A DNA stretch of 64,000 bases from contig MSJI02000912.1 of assembly GCA_001931905.2 (NCBI GenBank), positions 1 to 64,000 on the forward strand, written 5' to 3'. Made by a program: the position numbers and the translations under genes. How positions within the stretch are numbered: position 1 is the stretch's first letter; the number at the start of each line of letters is the position of its first letter. Source of the stretch: Cladosporium sp. IMV 00045. Lineage: Eukaryota; Ascomycota; Dothideomycetes; Cladosporiales; Cladosporiaceae. This document shows, in pieces, positions 11,590 through 23,247 of the stretch. The notes beneath the pieces were generated by a model that searched no databases, had not been told where the DNA came from, and was given only the letters and a program-made list of their open reading frames with translations.

Positions 11590-13330
11590 CTCCTATTAAT
11601 TTAGATTACTAATCCTAAGGTTCTAGTAGATATAGATAAGCTTATTAACCATATCATAATAAAGCCTATTTCTACGTAGGTTATAAATAAATGAGTATAC
11701 TAACTAATTACGCTCTATAGCACCTATTATAGGTGCTATTACTAATGCTAGGATAGCTAGGTAAGCGAGGTTAGGGTAGTTACTACTATAGAAGGACTCC
11801 TACTAGGTAATTAGTATTATTATTAAGATAGCTAGCTATTAAATTAGATTATTAAAAGGAGCCTTCTTACTACGGAGGTTATAGAGTAGGCTAATAAGGC
11901 CTACTGCCTTTACTTAATTACTACTATAGTAGGTAACTAAAAAGGCACTAAGGCCCTTTATTTAGTTATATATAACCTTAATATTAGGCCTATTTATACG
12001 CTCCTAAGGGTCTATAAGGAAGGCTATTATTATTAAGGGATAATATAGCCGTTTAAAGCGCTCCTATACTATCTAGCTAATCTTACCTAGATTAAATAAG
12101 GTGGTTTAATAGTGCTAGTAGCGTAACTAGCTTAGATTAGCGTAGATATAAGATAGCCGTGGTTTATCGCTCTTAATAGCGATAGTAACCTTTAAGAAGG
12201 GGTCTAAAATAGTATTAATTTAGTTACTAAGGTCCTAGAAGGTAGGATCTACGATCTTTAACCTTATAATTACCTATTATACCTCTTCCTTAGGCCTAGG
12301 CCTAGGAGGTAATATATTAGTACTAAAGGTAATTACCTATAAGGTAGTTATATTAGATAGTAGTAATCTTACGTAGTATAGCCGCCCCTACTAGCGTATA
12401 TTATTTAGTAGCTAAATTGCCTTTAACTACGTGCCTTAGTACTCCGCCTAGTCCTTAAGAAGTACTATTACTAAGGGGTAAGCCTTAAAGTATCTAGCTA
12501 TAGTCTTAACTACTTTAAATGCCTCCCTAAGGGCATTACTTTATTTAAAGAGGTTATTAACTAATAAGGCTAGCTAGTAAGCTATATAGCTAAGCGTAAT
12601 AAGATAAGGGAACCTCTCCTTTACTACCTTAGCTATACCCTTTATATTAGTAGTATTATCCGTAGTAAGGCCTACTATACGAGTATCCCTAAGCTCTTAA
12701 ATCATCTCGGTAATACCCTCGGAGATATAGGAGGCGGTATACCTATTTAAGGTAGCTATAACTAAGCGGATAAAGTAGGTAGATATAGGAGAGCTACTAG
12801 GTAGTTAATAATCGATTCCCCTCGTAGGTTTAACTATCTATCTATTAAAAGGGTGATTTAGTAGCTTTATTAAAGGGCCTATTACGTAGCCTAGTAGATC
12901 TTCGAATAGGTAGCTTTAAGAAGCGTAGTAGATAGCTAGTTACGAGTAGGAGGCGTGAATATAGGCCTAATTACCTTAATAAAGGCCTTAAAGTAAGGAT
13001 TATTAGTAGTATTTAAAGGTAGGCTAGCTACGTAGACCTACTATATATAGGCCTATATATAACGGTAGTAATCCTTAGGTAATAAGCGATCAATTAATTA
13101 AAGAGGTGCTTAAGGAACCTTAAGAGCCTTTCTCTTCTATTAATAAAGAGGCTTTAGATCCTTAGGGAGTAATAGGTACTAAGATAGGTATAGATATATA
13201 CGATCTTTACTATTTAAGGTCTAGCTAAAGTAGTAGTGCTTATAGGTGATTTAGTTATTAACTTTGCTAGTAGGCCTACGGGTGACTTAACTCTAGCACT
13301 TATCCGCTATCCTTATACGCTTTATCTATA
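11590..13330 (-). pseudogene. RIP-destroyed hAT transposase
   Basis: Minus-strand conceptual translation, interrupted by many stops, still shows hAT landmarks. Around 12683-12606 it reads VGLTTDNTTNIKGIAKVV, the catalytic-core segment with the T-D-N motif. Around 11695-11610 a stretch reads NRLYYDMVNKLIYIY, the C-terminal dimerisation region (hATC). The stops are TAA and TAG codons as produced by C-to-T changes at CpA. The boundaries are approximate because the start and end of the reading frame are no longer defined. No intact open frame of useful length survives, so no active transposase is made. Confidence 0.85.
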
Positions 13331-13506
13331 GGATTAAGGCTTTGAAATAAGCTAATAATTAGGTATTTTAATGTAATATTAGTAGAGTAGTGATTTATTG
13401 AAGTAGGAGGTCAAAACATCATAATAGCTAGTTTGAAGCTAGATTGCCTCTCACTTCCTGACCTCCTTCCTATTCGGGTAAGCGCTAAGCCTGATTAGGC
13501 ATAGTC

Positions 13507-13550
13507 ATCCACCGTGGATGAGATGATAATCCACTACATCCACCGTGGAT
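13507..13550 (-). repeat. Right subterminal palindrome pair of the hAT element
   Basis: ATCCACCGTGGAT occurs at 13507-13519 and 13538-13550, in inverted orientation to the left array. Degenerate GTGGATT copies follow up to the right end. Confidence 0.85.
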
Positions 13551-13592
13551 TTGTGGATTTGTGGACTTCGTGGATTAATACTAGCATCACTA

Positions 13593-13600
13593 GTTGTAGA
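13593..13600 (+). repeat. Right 8-bp target-site duplication
   Basis: This is an exact copy of GTTGTAGA at 11297-11304, directly after the right terminal inverted repeat. Confidence 0.9.
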
Positions 13601-14667
13601 GGAGCTGCTTCCGCTCTTCTGAATACCTCCTAGTATGTAGTGGCGGGGTGAGATGGAAGGTCGATCTGTTTCGTCCACAGCAAACTCACGTCAGCCTTGT
13701 GTTGTATGTACCTCAGTGTTTCGATGCTTGCGAGCTTGTGTGTTGGGAAGTATTTTCTGGCATATACTTGCCATGTACCTACCTAATGCATGTACCTCAA
13801 TACTACTGTATCAAGAATCCTTCTCGAATGCAGCAGAGAAGAACGCCGCCGTAGGCAATCTACCGTGCATCTTAATCGTTGATCAACATTTGCCAAGTTG
13901 TAATTGATTTGAATGCACTCCATAGATCCTCGCGATACATCCAGCAAGGGAGAAATCCCACCTGACCTGCCCGTACCTCCCAACACCATCAACAAAGATC
14001 GATTCTGCAAGAAAACAACCATATTCACCACCATCTCCACCAGCTAATTCAGACGATGAAACCCATTCCTCCCTCTCACTATCTCAACTCCCTGTCTGTA
14101 TGAAGACCTACAGCCTTGCGTTTCATCTTGCGCCTGATGAAGATCGCTGACATACATACATGTACCCGCTAGCCGTTCGATGGTTACTGTAAGATGTGCG
14201 TATGGAGCAGGATTGGAACGCCAGCTATAGGAAGCCATTGCATGATGATTGCAGCGCTGCGGTTTTAGAGGAGCGTTTGGTTGCTGTTTGGTGGGCGCGG
14301 TGCGTGGATGCACTGTACTGCTGTTTGCACGGTAGGAGGTAGGTCTGTTGACGAAATTGATTGGTTCAAGAATGGGTGAGAGATGGACTGCTTCATGTTT
14401 ACTCTCCAATTCTTTCTGGGGGGGTGGGTTCAAACTCGGTTCGAACAAACCCAGGTTGAGAGGGGAATCCGACTCCAAGACAAAACACGACCAAGACAAA
14501 CATGCCCGCCAGCCGCGAAGCATACAACGCCGTCCCGCACACATCCTTGCTGATTTGCTGCTTTCTACGAACGGAGGTGGATATCGGCTGCTGATCGTTC
14601 ACTGCTTCCCAGGCACTTCTCCCCCATTCAATTCCAACGCGTGCGAATCACTCAAGAACTCAGAACC
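13601..14667. other. Intergenic region between the transposon and the WSC gene
   Basis: No family-supported open frame is seen. A 166-codon minus-strand frame (14044-14544) has no recognisable motif and probably lies in the 3' region of the WSC gene. Confidence 0.45.
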
Positions 14668-17600
14668 CTAATACCCCAGCACGGGCACAATAGCCGTCCT
14701 CCTCACACAGAAACTTCCATCTATCGAGCCATGGCGCGTCGACACTGTTTCTTTCTCCTTGTCATGATGGCATCCGCTCGAGTGTTTGCAGACGTGCTTG
14801 GTCGTCGTGGCTGGCGGCGGTGGGTGGGTGTGGTGGCAGCTGGTTGCGTCGGTGCAGAGATTTTTGGTTGTGGTTATTGTCACTGGCGGTGGCTGAGATG
14901 AGGAGGTAGGAGGAGGTTGGGATGAGGTGCTGGAGGGGAAGGGGGATGTGCTTATTGTTGAGGGCGGATTGCTCCTTGAGGTCGTGCTGGTGCTGCTGGA
15001 AGGTGGTGTGCTGGGAGGCGGAATGCTTGTGCTGACTGGTGGTGAAGCTGATGATGTTGATGAGGGCGAGGTTGTGGAGGGAGATGTGCTTGTTGTGGAG
15101 CTTGGGATGGCGCTGGAACTGGATTCGGAGCTGGAGGAGGTTGCAGAGGACGTTGTCGAGCTGAACACCGATGATGAGGACGAAGAGCTGGAGCTCGGGG
15201 TGGTTGTCGTCGTTGTTGTCGTTGTCGTTGTCGTGGAGGGTATTGAGGACGATGATGGGCTTAAGCTATATGGCGTAGAGGTCGTCGTTGTCGCCGTTGT
15301 ATCTGGGATCGAAGAAGACGATGAGCTCGGAATTGAAGTTGGGGTGCTACTGCTGCTGCTTGATGAGGAAGAGGAGGATGAGCTCGAACTCGACGGTGAT
15401 GGACTTGAAGTCGGGACAAACGAGCTGCTGCTACTGCTGCTGCTCGACGAAGATGACGTCGAGCTCATCTCCGACGATGAACTGCTCGATGATGACGATG
15501 TACTCTCAGTCGAGCGTAGAGAGCTGCTGCTCAATGAGCTTGAGCTGCTCGTCGAGAAGTCTAGCGAACTGGACGATGAAGACGAGGTCGTCGTAGTTCT
15601 GCGAACGCGTCAGTAATTTTCGATAGGGCAGAGGGAGAACTGATTGATGAGCATACGTCGTCGTAGTGGTGGTCGATGTCGTTGTTGTTCTGTTCAAAGA
15701 TGATCAGCGTCAAGCCTGCTTCGAGTCAGAGCAGTATAGGTGACTTACGTTGTCGTTGGCGGCACAATCTCGCTGCTAGAGCTCGAGGTCTCAAGGCTTG
15801 GAGACGTCGTGGTACTATTTCGCGTCAATATGTCTCCTCATGCGATGCTCTCAAATGCATCAACTCACGTTGTAGTCGTTGTCGTGGTGGGGAGCTCGCT
15901 ACTACTCGACGTAGAGCTCTCCGAGCTTGAAGTCGTAGTAGTCCTTTGATCAAGTCAGCATATCTCCAACTTCATAAATGCGTTTAACATACGTGGTCGT
16001 AGTAGTAGTACCCGGTACACTGGAGCTGCTGGAAGTCTCACTCTCCGAAGACGTTGTTGTCCTTCAATGCGGTCAGTATGCGTCCATCTTCGAAGATATC
16101 TGACTCACGTGGTCGTCGTGGTAGAGTCCGGATAATATGGAGGTGGCTCATCGACTCTGACAACAATGTATCCCCCGTCCGAAGGCTTGTAAGTGAGAGG
16201 CGCGTAATAGAAGTGACAATAGCCGTCGACAAAGTATACAGCTGCACATTGCGGGTTGGCATTGCAATCCGGCACGCAGTTGATTGCGGAATCGCTGGCA
16301 TTGGCCGCATATGCGGGAGAGTCGGGGATTACACCACTCGCCCGATGTGAAGGTCGCCCCATCTCATAGGCCTATGGATCTCAAATCAGCACAGCCTGTT
16401 TGCAATGGGCTGGGCGTTGATAGAGAAGAAGCAGTGCTGCTGGTACTTGTGGTGGTTCTGAACCGAATTAGCGATTTCTCGATGATATGCCAGGGATTTG
16501 AATTCAACGTAAAAAAGAAACTTACGTTGCAAATGTCGTCGTGGCTGCATTAGCAGGGCAGTAATAGATCCCGATCGCAGCGAAGCCGCCACACATCTGA
16601 GCCTTGTTCCCGCTGCAGGCGAACTCAGGGTTGTCGCAGGTGATCAAGATGTCTTCCGTCGAGGTATTTCCGTAAGCCTGCTGATGAGGAGGACGGATCA
16701 TGCTATCGCAGTGACATTCCGAGCCATACTCCAGACCGGCGTAAGCGAAACCTTTGCCCAGGCAAACCGAAACGCAAAGTTCAATGCTCATACCATTGCG
16801 ATCCAGCTCGGGGTTGGGTGTTGCTAGGGCTCCGTCGCCGACATTATCAAAGCAGCCTTGCCAGGTGCAGCTGCTGACAATCAATGGGGTGGCCAAAGGT
16901 GTCGCATAACTCGGCATATGTGTTGTACTTATTGAACCGCCAGGCGTGTGCTGGTTTGCTTCGCAATTGCCCCCCTGGCAAAGAGGTTAAGTTGTTGGAT
17001 ACAGCGTGGTCAAGCCAGCAGAATCTGTGGTAGTGACAGGATATACGGTTGTGCCCGTCGTGATAGGACCGTAATAGGTAGGACCAGTGCTAGTGTATTC
17101 AGTCACGCTGCCACTTGAGTCGGTAGTGGAGATTTTCGTAAGCGGTTCACGAGCAACACCGTTGTAAGTGCATGCCGACTGCTGCGGTCGAGGACTGTAT
17201 CTAGTTCCGTTGATCTGATACATGCTCAGTCGGAAGTAGCCTCCACATCGTTCCGTGATGTCGTCGGCGCAGCAGGAATAGCAGTCTACACAATTGTCGG
17301 ATCAGTCAATCAGTCAAATAATGGGAAGATATATGGCACAGCTCAAATCTCTTTGCAGGCATGACCAAGGCACGGTGTGAAATTGGAATGAGCGGTGTTC
17401 GTAGGATCACATACTGTGGCATTGTCAGTAAAAGGATTGTAACCTGCGCATGTATGCTTACCCATTCTGGCAGTCGACTTGATCAGCACCGCCCTCCATC
17501 TGATTACCGCAGTAGCCTTTGAAAGATCAGCCGATGCAATTGTATCCAGCTATCTTGATACCCACACTCGTTTCCGTTCTCAAGGCCAAAGAAGGTATAT

Positions 17601-18652
17601 CCCTGGCAGAATGCCGCGCAAAGCTCGATCGATCCAGTCCCAACGTTCGAGAAGTTTCCTTTGAGAGCTCTATCATCCACATTATCGCCATAGCATCCGA
17701 TGTAGATGTAGTCGCCGTACTTGGGCGCGATGAACGAGTCAATGATGTATTGAAAGCCTGTCGCATAGGGATCGTATGCGGTGGTGGTTTGACCTGCTTT
17801 GGCATACTGTGTGGGTACATCGTCAGCATCATCCTGTCGGAGTATAAATGCAATAGTAAACATACGAAACCAAACGTTCCGAAACCGCCGCATAGCTCCG
17901 TTTCATCGCCGTTGCAGGCATGTTTGGGATCAAAGCAAGTCAAAGCAGATTCGGTGTTGACTTGACGAAAGTTGCCATTCAAGGCATTGCCGCAGTAGCC
18001 TGAAACTAGTTTAGTCCACTGACGTACGATCAAGGCCAGTAATCAAAGATGTTCTGACATTCTGATCCATACTCAACCCCAAAGAAGTTGAATCCTTGGC
18101 ACTAATAGATGTTAGTGAATCGGTGTCGTCCTTCTGCAGAATGCTTGAGGAAGCCGAGAAGATCGCTGGTCGAGCTGACGAATGGTACTCCCCATGCTCT
18201 CATCTGTTGTTTTGAATGGGGTGAATTACGTACTTTGACGCGGTCAGTATGATCCTCATTCTAGTATCCATAGTCCAGACTGACCGTATTGCGCGCAGCC
18301 TTCGACGGTCACATTGATGCCCTCCGGCAGTTTATCACCAGATAGCGCCCGTACTCCTTGCGTGATCTCGTCTCTATAACAGCCAATCCATGAGAATCCT
18401 GTCGTGTGAGAGCTAAATGTCAGTCCATTCATTGATATACAAGGGAACGATTCGACCGCGATTCGCACCATAACCAGCATCGATGACTGTTCTTGGTCCT
18501 GTGTTTCCAGGTGGTGTTTGCCGTTTGTCGTAGCCAGGCTGTGGGACTGTCGCTGCATACTCTGGCGATAGCATCTCCCATCCTGCCCGGACTGGGTGTG
18601 AAAAGAGGATCGTGAAGGCGAGTAATGCCGACAAACGCAACGCGCCAGCCAT
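14668..18652 (-). CDS. Secreted multi-WSC-domain protein with Ser/Thr-rich stalk
   Basis: This is a multi-exon gene (a dozen or more exons). The start at 18652 encodes a signal peptide (MAGALRLSALLAFTILFSHP). Three WSC carbohydrate-binding-type domains follow: FSWIGCYRDE...ECYCGNAL...CGGFGTFGF (about 18405-17880), YIYIGCYGDN...ECYCGNQM (17740-17500, then CGGYF near 17250) and CTWQGCFDNVG...SECHC...CGGFAAIGIYYC (16870-16560). Next comes a Cys-rich PAN/apple-like segment (CVPDCNANPQCAAVYF, 16105-16362), then a very long Ser/Thr stalk and a His/Cys-containing tail ending VPVLGY. The stalk exons are 16109-~16362, 15993-16061, 15869-15943, 15749-15814, 15657-15689 and 14668-15598. No C-terminal membrane segment or clear GPI signal is visible, so it is probably secreted and wall-associated. 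A TAA at 16989-16987 is removed if a 72-bp phase-0 intron (GTATAT...TTGCCAG) is spliced. The junction near 16363-16450 could not be settled. WSC proteins bind wall glucans or act in stress sensing. Confidence 0.85.
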
Positions 18653-19171
18653 TGTGACGGTGATTTTCCAATAAACGATAGTGTTGTTGCAAGAAGACTA
18701 TGATGGCCCAACGAGGGAGACAAGGGGCTTTTGAATTGTGTTGATGTTGGGTGCGCCGTGCTTGAGACGGGAAGTCATTGCATTCCTGAACCAACGAGGT
18801 GTATGGGCGATCTATCCTCGTCCGGATCGTCGGTACAGGAGGCTGAACGTGAAGACTCTTAATGAGCAGAACTGAATGAACACCTACCGCATGTTGCTGG
18901 AGCTTGTTTTGACAACTGTGCAATGCCATCGATACAGCCGTACGTTTCGCTGAAGATGTGAATGCAACATCGTCCGTAGTCGATCGACCCAGGTAGTATC
19001 GTATCCCAGGCGTGGACAAAGCGTTTCAAGGTGCGTTCAGCCGCCTAGGACTATTCAGCAATACTTAGCAGTGATAAAAGGATGGGTCCTTGGTCGAAAG
19101 GAATCAATCCTAAGCTCGATAACCAGGACAAAAAGCCAAAAAAATGGTCTCTTGGAGCTTAGTATAGGAAT
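18653..19171. other. Promoter side of the WSC gene
   Basis: No coding or RNA feature is visible between the WSC start codon and the tRNA. Confidence 0.5.
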
Positions 19172-19275
19172 AGCCGAAGGTGGGGCTCGAACCCACGACC
19201 TTGAGGTTGTCTCTTGAATGAATACCATAGGCATCTTCTAAGAGCCACACGCTCTACCGATTGAGCTACCCCGGC
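19172..19275 (-). tRNA. tRNA-Lys (CTT) with a 31-nt intron
   Basis: The minus strand folds as a cloverleaf. The acceptor GCCGGGG pairs with CTTCGGC (two G-T pairs). The D arm is GCTC/GAGC, the T arm GTGGG TTCGAGC CCCAC, and the anticodon loop reads CTCTTA with anticodon CTT. The intron follows the base 3' of the anticodon, as in all eukaryotic tRNA introns, and contains CAAGAG, which can pair with the anticodon loop. The anticodon stem TGTGG/CCTCA has one T-T mismatch, which may indicate a weakened copy. The A and B box promoters are intact. Confidence 0.87.
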
Positions 19276-20853
19276 AAGGGATATTGGTTGATGGGAGGGA
19301 AGGTGTGATGCTCTTCATCTAGTTGCAATGATGCTATCGAAAACCGGATCGAAAACGGGGTCGATTTGCGAGAGTTGGTTCAAGTGAGGAAGGAGCGACA
19401 TGGTGTAAGTGAAATGTTCCAAGTCGAAGCCAAAAGCGGGGGACGAATTTCGAGCACATCTTGTGTGCATCGAACGCTCATCTGAGGCGTCGAGCGATTC
19501 GTGATGGCTCAAATTCATCGATCTGAGCATACCTCCAGCTGACACTGTATTCAACCGAATATGTTGATATTGGGTTGATCACGTTGAGCTACCCAGCGTC
19601 ATGTCGTTTTCGATGCGTTATTCCGAGTGCTATTTGCTTACGAAAAAGGAGAAAGGATCTTTGTCACAGACCCCCAAGCATATCGAGTTGAACATGTAGC
19701 TCACTCGAGTTGGCCTCAACCCCAACCCTAACCCGAACATATGTGATTCGACGGTCAACTCCTGCACCACGGTGCCTTCCTGACCATTTGCGTTAGATAG
19801 ACTATTCACACATCGCCGTCTAACATCAAGAGTAACAGCGCAAATCGTCCCCCTTGTCTTCATGCATCATAATGCCATCGCGAAAGCATGCTGTTCCTTT
19901 TCTCACCGAGGCTGAGTCAACTATACCACCACCCCTCTCACGCGACCATCAATCGTTTCAAACCCCCAACGACAACTTAACATGCAACCTCGCTTCCAAA
20001 ATCGAACCTCCCGATTGAACAGGTCTCTCACTGGTGTAGCGAGTCCGCAGCTCTCCCCGTGCCACTTATATGTGCCTCACGAAGAAATATTGGTCCCTGG
20101 AAGCGGGGATCATCCGGGAGGGTCTCAGGTACATACCTGGTTGATTAATGGCGGCGACATATAGACGCGAGAGGCGCAGAGCTCGCGACCTGTCGCACGA
20201 CACCACTTTGTTGCGTTAGGTCGCTGCTGGTAGTCGTGAGTTGTTGCTGGTTATTAAGTTATGGGCTTTTGGGTATTGCAGTAGATATTTCAGAATGTGG
20301 AATGAACGGCGAGCTAGAATGAAGGAAACGAGAGAGAGAGAAACATGAGGAATCGAGTAGTATGCAAAGTAAATCTGATTCTCAAAGTGGCCGTGATATA
20401 ATTACAGCTCTCGTCACTAATTGTGTCCCGACATTCTCTTCTCCGCCGGAATCTGCAATGCATGCTATTCCATTCTCCTCTTCCTGGCCAAGTTGATGAG
20501 GCCCTCCTCCATTATCCCTGCCATGTGACTCTCATAGCGGTGCTCCGAAGGTGCGAATCTACCCGTAAGCAACGCAGGCTGTCGTGCTTAGAAAGTGCGT
20601 GGTTTGGTGGGTTGGCGATGTTGGGTGTGCGCCCGCTGTATTCGACCGCTCGTTTGTTGCAATAATGTTATGCCGGCTAGACGATCCATGTGCTGTTGTT
20701 CAGCCGAATGGACGTAAGCCTCCGTCGAGTTGATGCGACCCTGGTAGGTGGTGTTCAGATAAAATCGTAGTAGTCGTAATGATTCATGATCGTGAAAGTT
20801 ATGCGTTGACCCTGGAAGATGGGTTCGAATGCTACTGTGAAGGCTGTAGTCGC
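19276..20853. other. Intergenic region, no gene seen
   Basis: No reliable gene in 1.6 kb. A short AACCCTAACCC stretch at about 19724-19734 is too short to be an internal telomeric repeat. Confidence 0.5.
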
Positions 20854-21105
20854 TCACGCTTTGTTCTTGCGCAATGAGAAAGCGCGAAGTCGGGTTTTCA
20901 CTTGTGTGGTCGGTGACGTTGATGATGTTGGCGAAGGCGGCGATGTTGGCCTTTGGCTTGTTGACTTGTCGCTGTCGCTACTGCTGGATATGCTTGAAGC
21001 TGAGCGTCTGCGGGTCTCGTCGAGTGTCGCCTCAAGGCTGACGTTGGCGTGAGAGTAGGGAGTCGCATCGTTATCGAGAATCTCGACGAATTTGGAGGAC
21101 GACAT
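20854..21105 (-). CDS. Small Ser-rich hypothetical protein
   Basis: An intronless 83-residue frame starts MSSSKFVEILDNDATPYSHA. Its N-terminal 35 residues look ordered (ANVSLEATLDETRRR). They are followed by a Ser/Asp/Pro-rich linker (SASSISSSSDSDKSTSQRPT) and a basic end, TRLRAFSLRKNKA. The composition is balanced at the N-terminus, unlike the shadow frames around it, and the ATG has an A at -3, which favours a real small gene. I cannot assign a family or function. The region is gene-poor, and the call needs expression data. Confidence 0.5.
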   Translation of the reverse strand: MSSSKFVEILDNDATPYSHANVSLEATLDETRRRSASSISSSSDSDKSTSQRPTSPPSPTSSTSPTTQVKTRLRAFSLRKNKA

Positions 21106-23247
21106 AATTGTCGGTTTCGATAATTTGAATATCCTTGATTGCTTTTTTCGCAAATGCGGTATGGTGATGTTGAACAAAGTTGAAGCAATCGATCGATCGA
21201 GCGAAGCACCAGGACACTTATCGCTGGCGGCAGGTAGGTCAGGGTATGTATTGTGATGGAGGATGAAACGCTTGCCAACGAGGGGCGGGACAGAAAGGGT
21301 ACAGATATGATTGATCGTCGCACAACACGCAAGTAGGTGGGCGCCGAAAGGCTCATACAAACAGACCGCAAAGCCTAAAGCCTCCACACTGAGCACACCA
21401 CGCACGACCACGTCAGAGTGAAAACCCACACAGGGTCTGGCGCCGCGCGGAGACTATCCTGGCCTTACCTGAGCAAGGTTCACATCCGTTCAATTCGGCT
21501 CGACTTGCGAGCCGTCGTGGGTTTCTCTCTGGTAACCCTGCAGTCTCGCCTTTCTGAACCAGGTATTATTGTCAGTCTCTGTGGCCAGTCGAGGGTCGAG
21601 ATGCAACGAGCATTATTGCAGCCGGCAGCGCTCGTCAGGCCAGAATGCTTGAGACCGCACAGGCGGCAGGATCACGGGAGGCTGTGCTACACACGTGGTT
21701 GGTACCGGATGGTGACGATATGTCTGACAGCCCTCGCCATGAGCGCCGCGGAAAGGATAGACGAAAGTAGACTGAAGCAGTGTTCCAGGCCTGCATAAGA
21801 CTGCGCGGAAGGAAGTTTTCTGGATAGTCTAGGGTAGATCGGTCGCAGAGCCATGTGCCGCCCTGTGCCGCCCTTGCAGGTCGGACCAGATTCAGGTTCG
21901 TCCTGCCGCCAGCTCCGGATCTCTTTGGGCGTGTGTGGAACATGCGGTGCGCATGAACTACGGTACTGGAGCGAGCGTAGATCCGACCAGCACATCATAC
22001 AAGAGTCGCCACGGTCGCCACAGGTGTCGTGGGCGTGAAGACCCAGATACGCTTGCAGACGCGTGTGCGCCAACCATGGGACTTGTGTTGGGTGTTGGAG
22101 AGACTTCGTATCGGGGTGTTGGTTCGGTGGCGCTGCACTTGGCTGCAGGCACACACGCCCTCACTCCTTTGTGGGCTGGTGGTAGTGATCTGTCAATTTT
22201 ACCTGCAGGTCGCCGTTTTCCCCTAGCAAGTGGAGGCGAGCGCCAGCGTTTCTGCGCCGGGCGGAAATTGCTACAACTGCTCGGAAATTGATATGGCGGT
22301 CAACTCTGTACAGAAAATTCTGCTAGAAGATGCCTGATGATCCGCAGGCATTTGTTCGGCACCGAGAAAGTCTTTCCCCAGGGCACAGTCGATCTCATAG
22401 CAGATTTCGTTATACTTTGTGATGGTGGGTTTTTTGATAGCGCTTGTGACCTTCAGAGTGGACATGGCACGTCACGCGCACCTCGCTGTTGCGACGACAG
22501 CGAGAGGAGCGAGGAGTAAACATGGAGCTAACATCTCGACCATACTTGAACCACCCCCTGCTGCATCGCATGGTACCGGAGAATATAGGAGGACCATGTC
22601 ATTTCCCAGCATCGTGCGGTCCAGACAGTCGTACTATCGCTGCGATGACGCCCTCTTCTGTTGGTAAATAAAACTCGATGATAGATCGCGTGGTAAATTC
22701 CGATGAGGCATGCTCCGGAACTCGTAGAGAGGTTCAAGAGATACCTTTCCTTGACTAGTTTATCCACCCCAATCGCGTGTTTCCTTACTCGAGGATTTTT
22801 TCGACGAATTGGGAATAATATGCTAAATGTGTCACCACAACATTATTAAACCCCAACCACCACTCAAATCCATCTTCTCTATAGCGCTACGACTCGGACA
22901 GCATCGGAAGATGGTGCGTTAGTGAGCCACGACATACGGAGACAGTTCCCTTTTCATTCATTCATTCATTCATTCATGCTTTGAGTATGGCCACTACTAC
23001 TGCTCAGAAGAGACAGTAAAGAGTGTATAGATGCAGTCCGAGTCACGCACTGCGTTTCTTGGATCATTGATACCCGATCACCGGTTGTGTCTCATGTCGA
23101 TGCCTCGGCTCAGCTGAACATGGAGGTACTGCTATACCAGGAGAGCTGACCAGACATCCTCGGAAGCAGTAGAACCTGGCCTATGGAGATACTGCTCCTT
23201 TGTAATCCAGTAACAGTCTATTCATCTTCCAGTGTCATCATTCAGCC
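21106..23247. other. Intergenic region, no gene seen
   Basis: This 2.1-kb stretch carries overlapping frames on both strands between 21418 and 22300, without motifs or codon-bias support, and a (CATT)5 microsatellite at 22955-22977. Nothing else was recognised. Confidence 0.5.

Larger units (their letters stand above)
11305..13592 (-). mobile_element. hAT-superfamily DNA transposon, RIP-mutated
   Basis: The 2,288-bp element is bounded by perfect 10-bp inverted repeats TAGTGATGCT (11305-11314) and AGCATCACTA (13583-13592), flanked by the 8-bp duplication GTTGTAGA. TAGTG-type ends and 8-bp duplications are hAT hallmarks. Inside the ends are copies of the 13-bp near-palindrome ATCCACGGTGGAT (11316-11380) and its complement (13507-13550), probably transposase-binding subterminal repeats. 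From about 11400 to 13330 the sequence is strongly AT-rich, full of TpA and almost free of CpA and TpG. That is the footprint of repeat-induced point mutation. The transposase lay on the minus strand and is destroyed. The element cannot be autonomous now, but its ends still look usable by a transposase supplied elsewhere. Confidence 0.92.

Noticed and set aside
14927..15616. 229-codon plus-strand frame rich in Glu, Val, Leu and Asp
   Set aside because: It is the antisense of the Ser/Thr-rich stalk exon of the WSC gene; AGC/TCG repeats read backwards give such frames.
19721..19740. Telomere-like AACCCTAACCC
   Set aside because: Only about one and a half units, with no array and no flanking subtelomeric features.
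21418..22300. Overlapping frames on both strands in the gene-poor region
   Set aside because: No motif, no consistent splice structure and similar open lengths on both strands.
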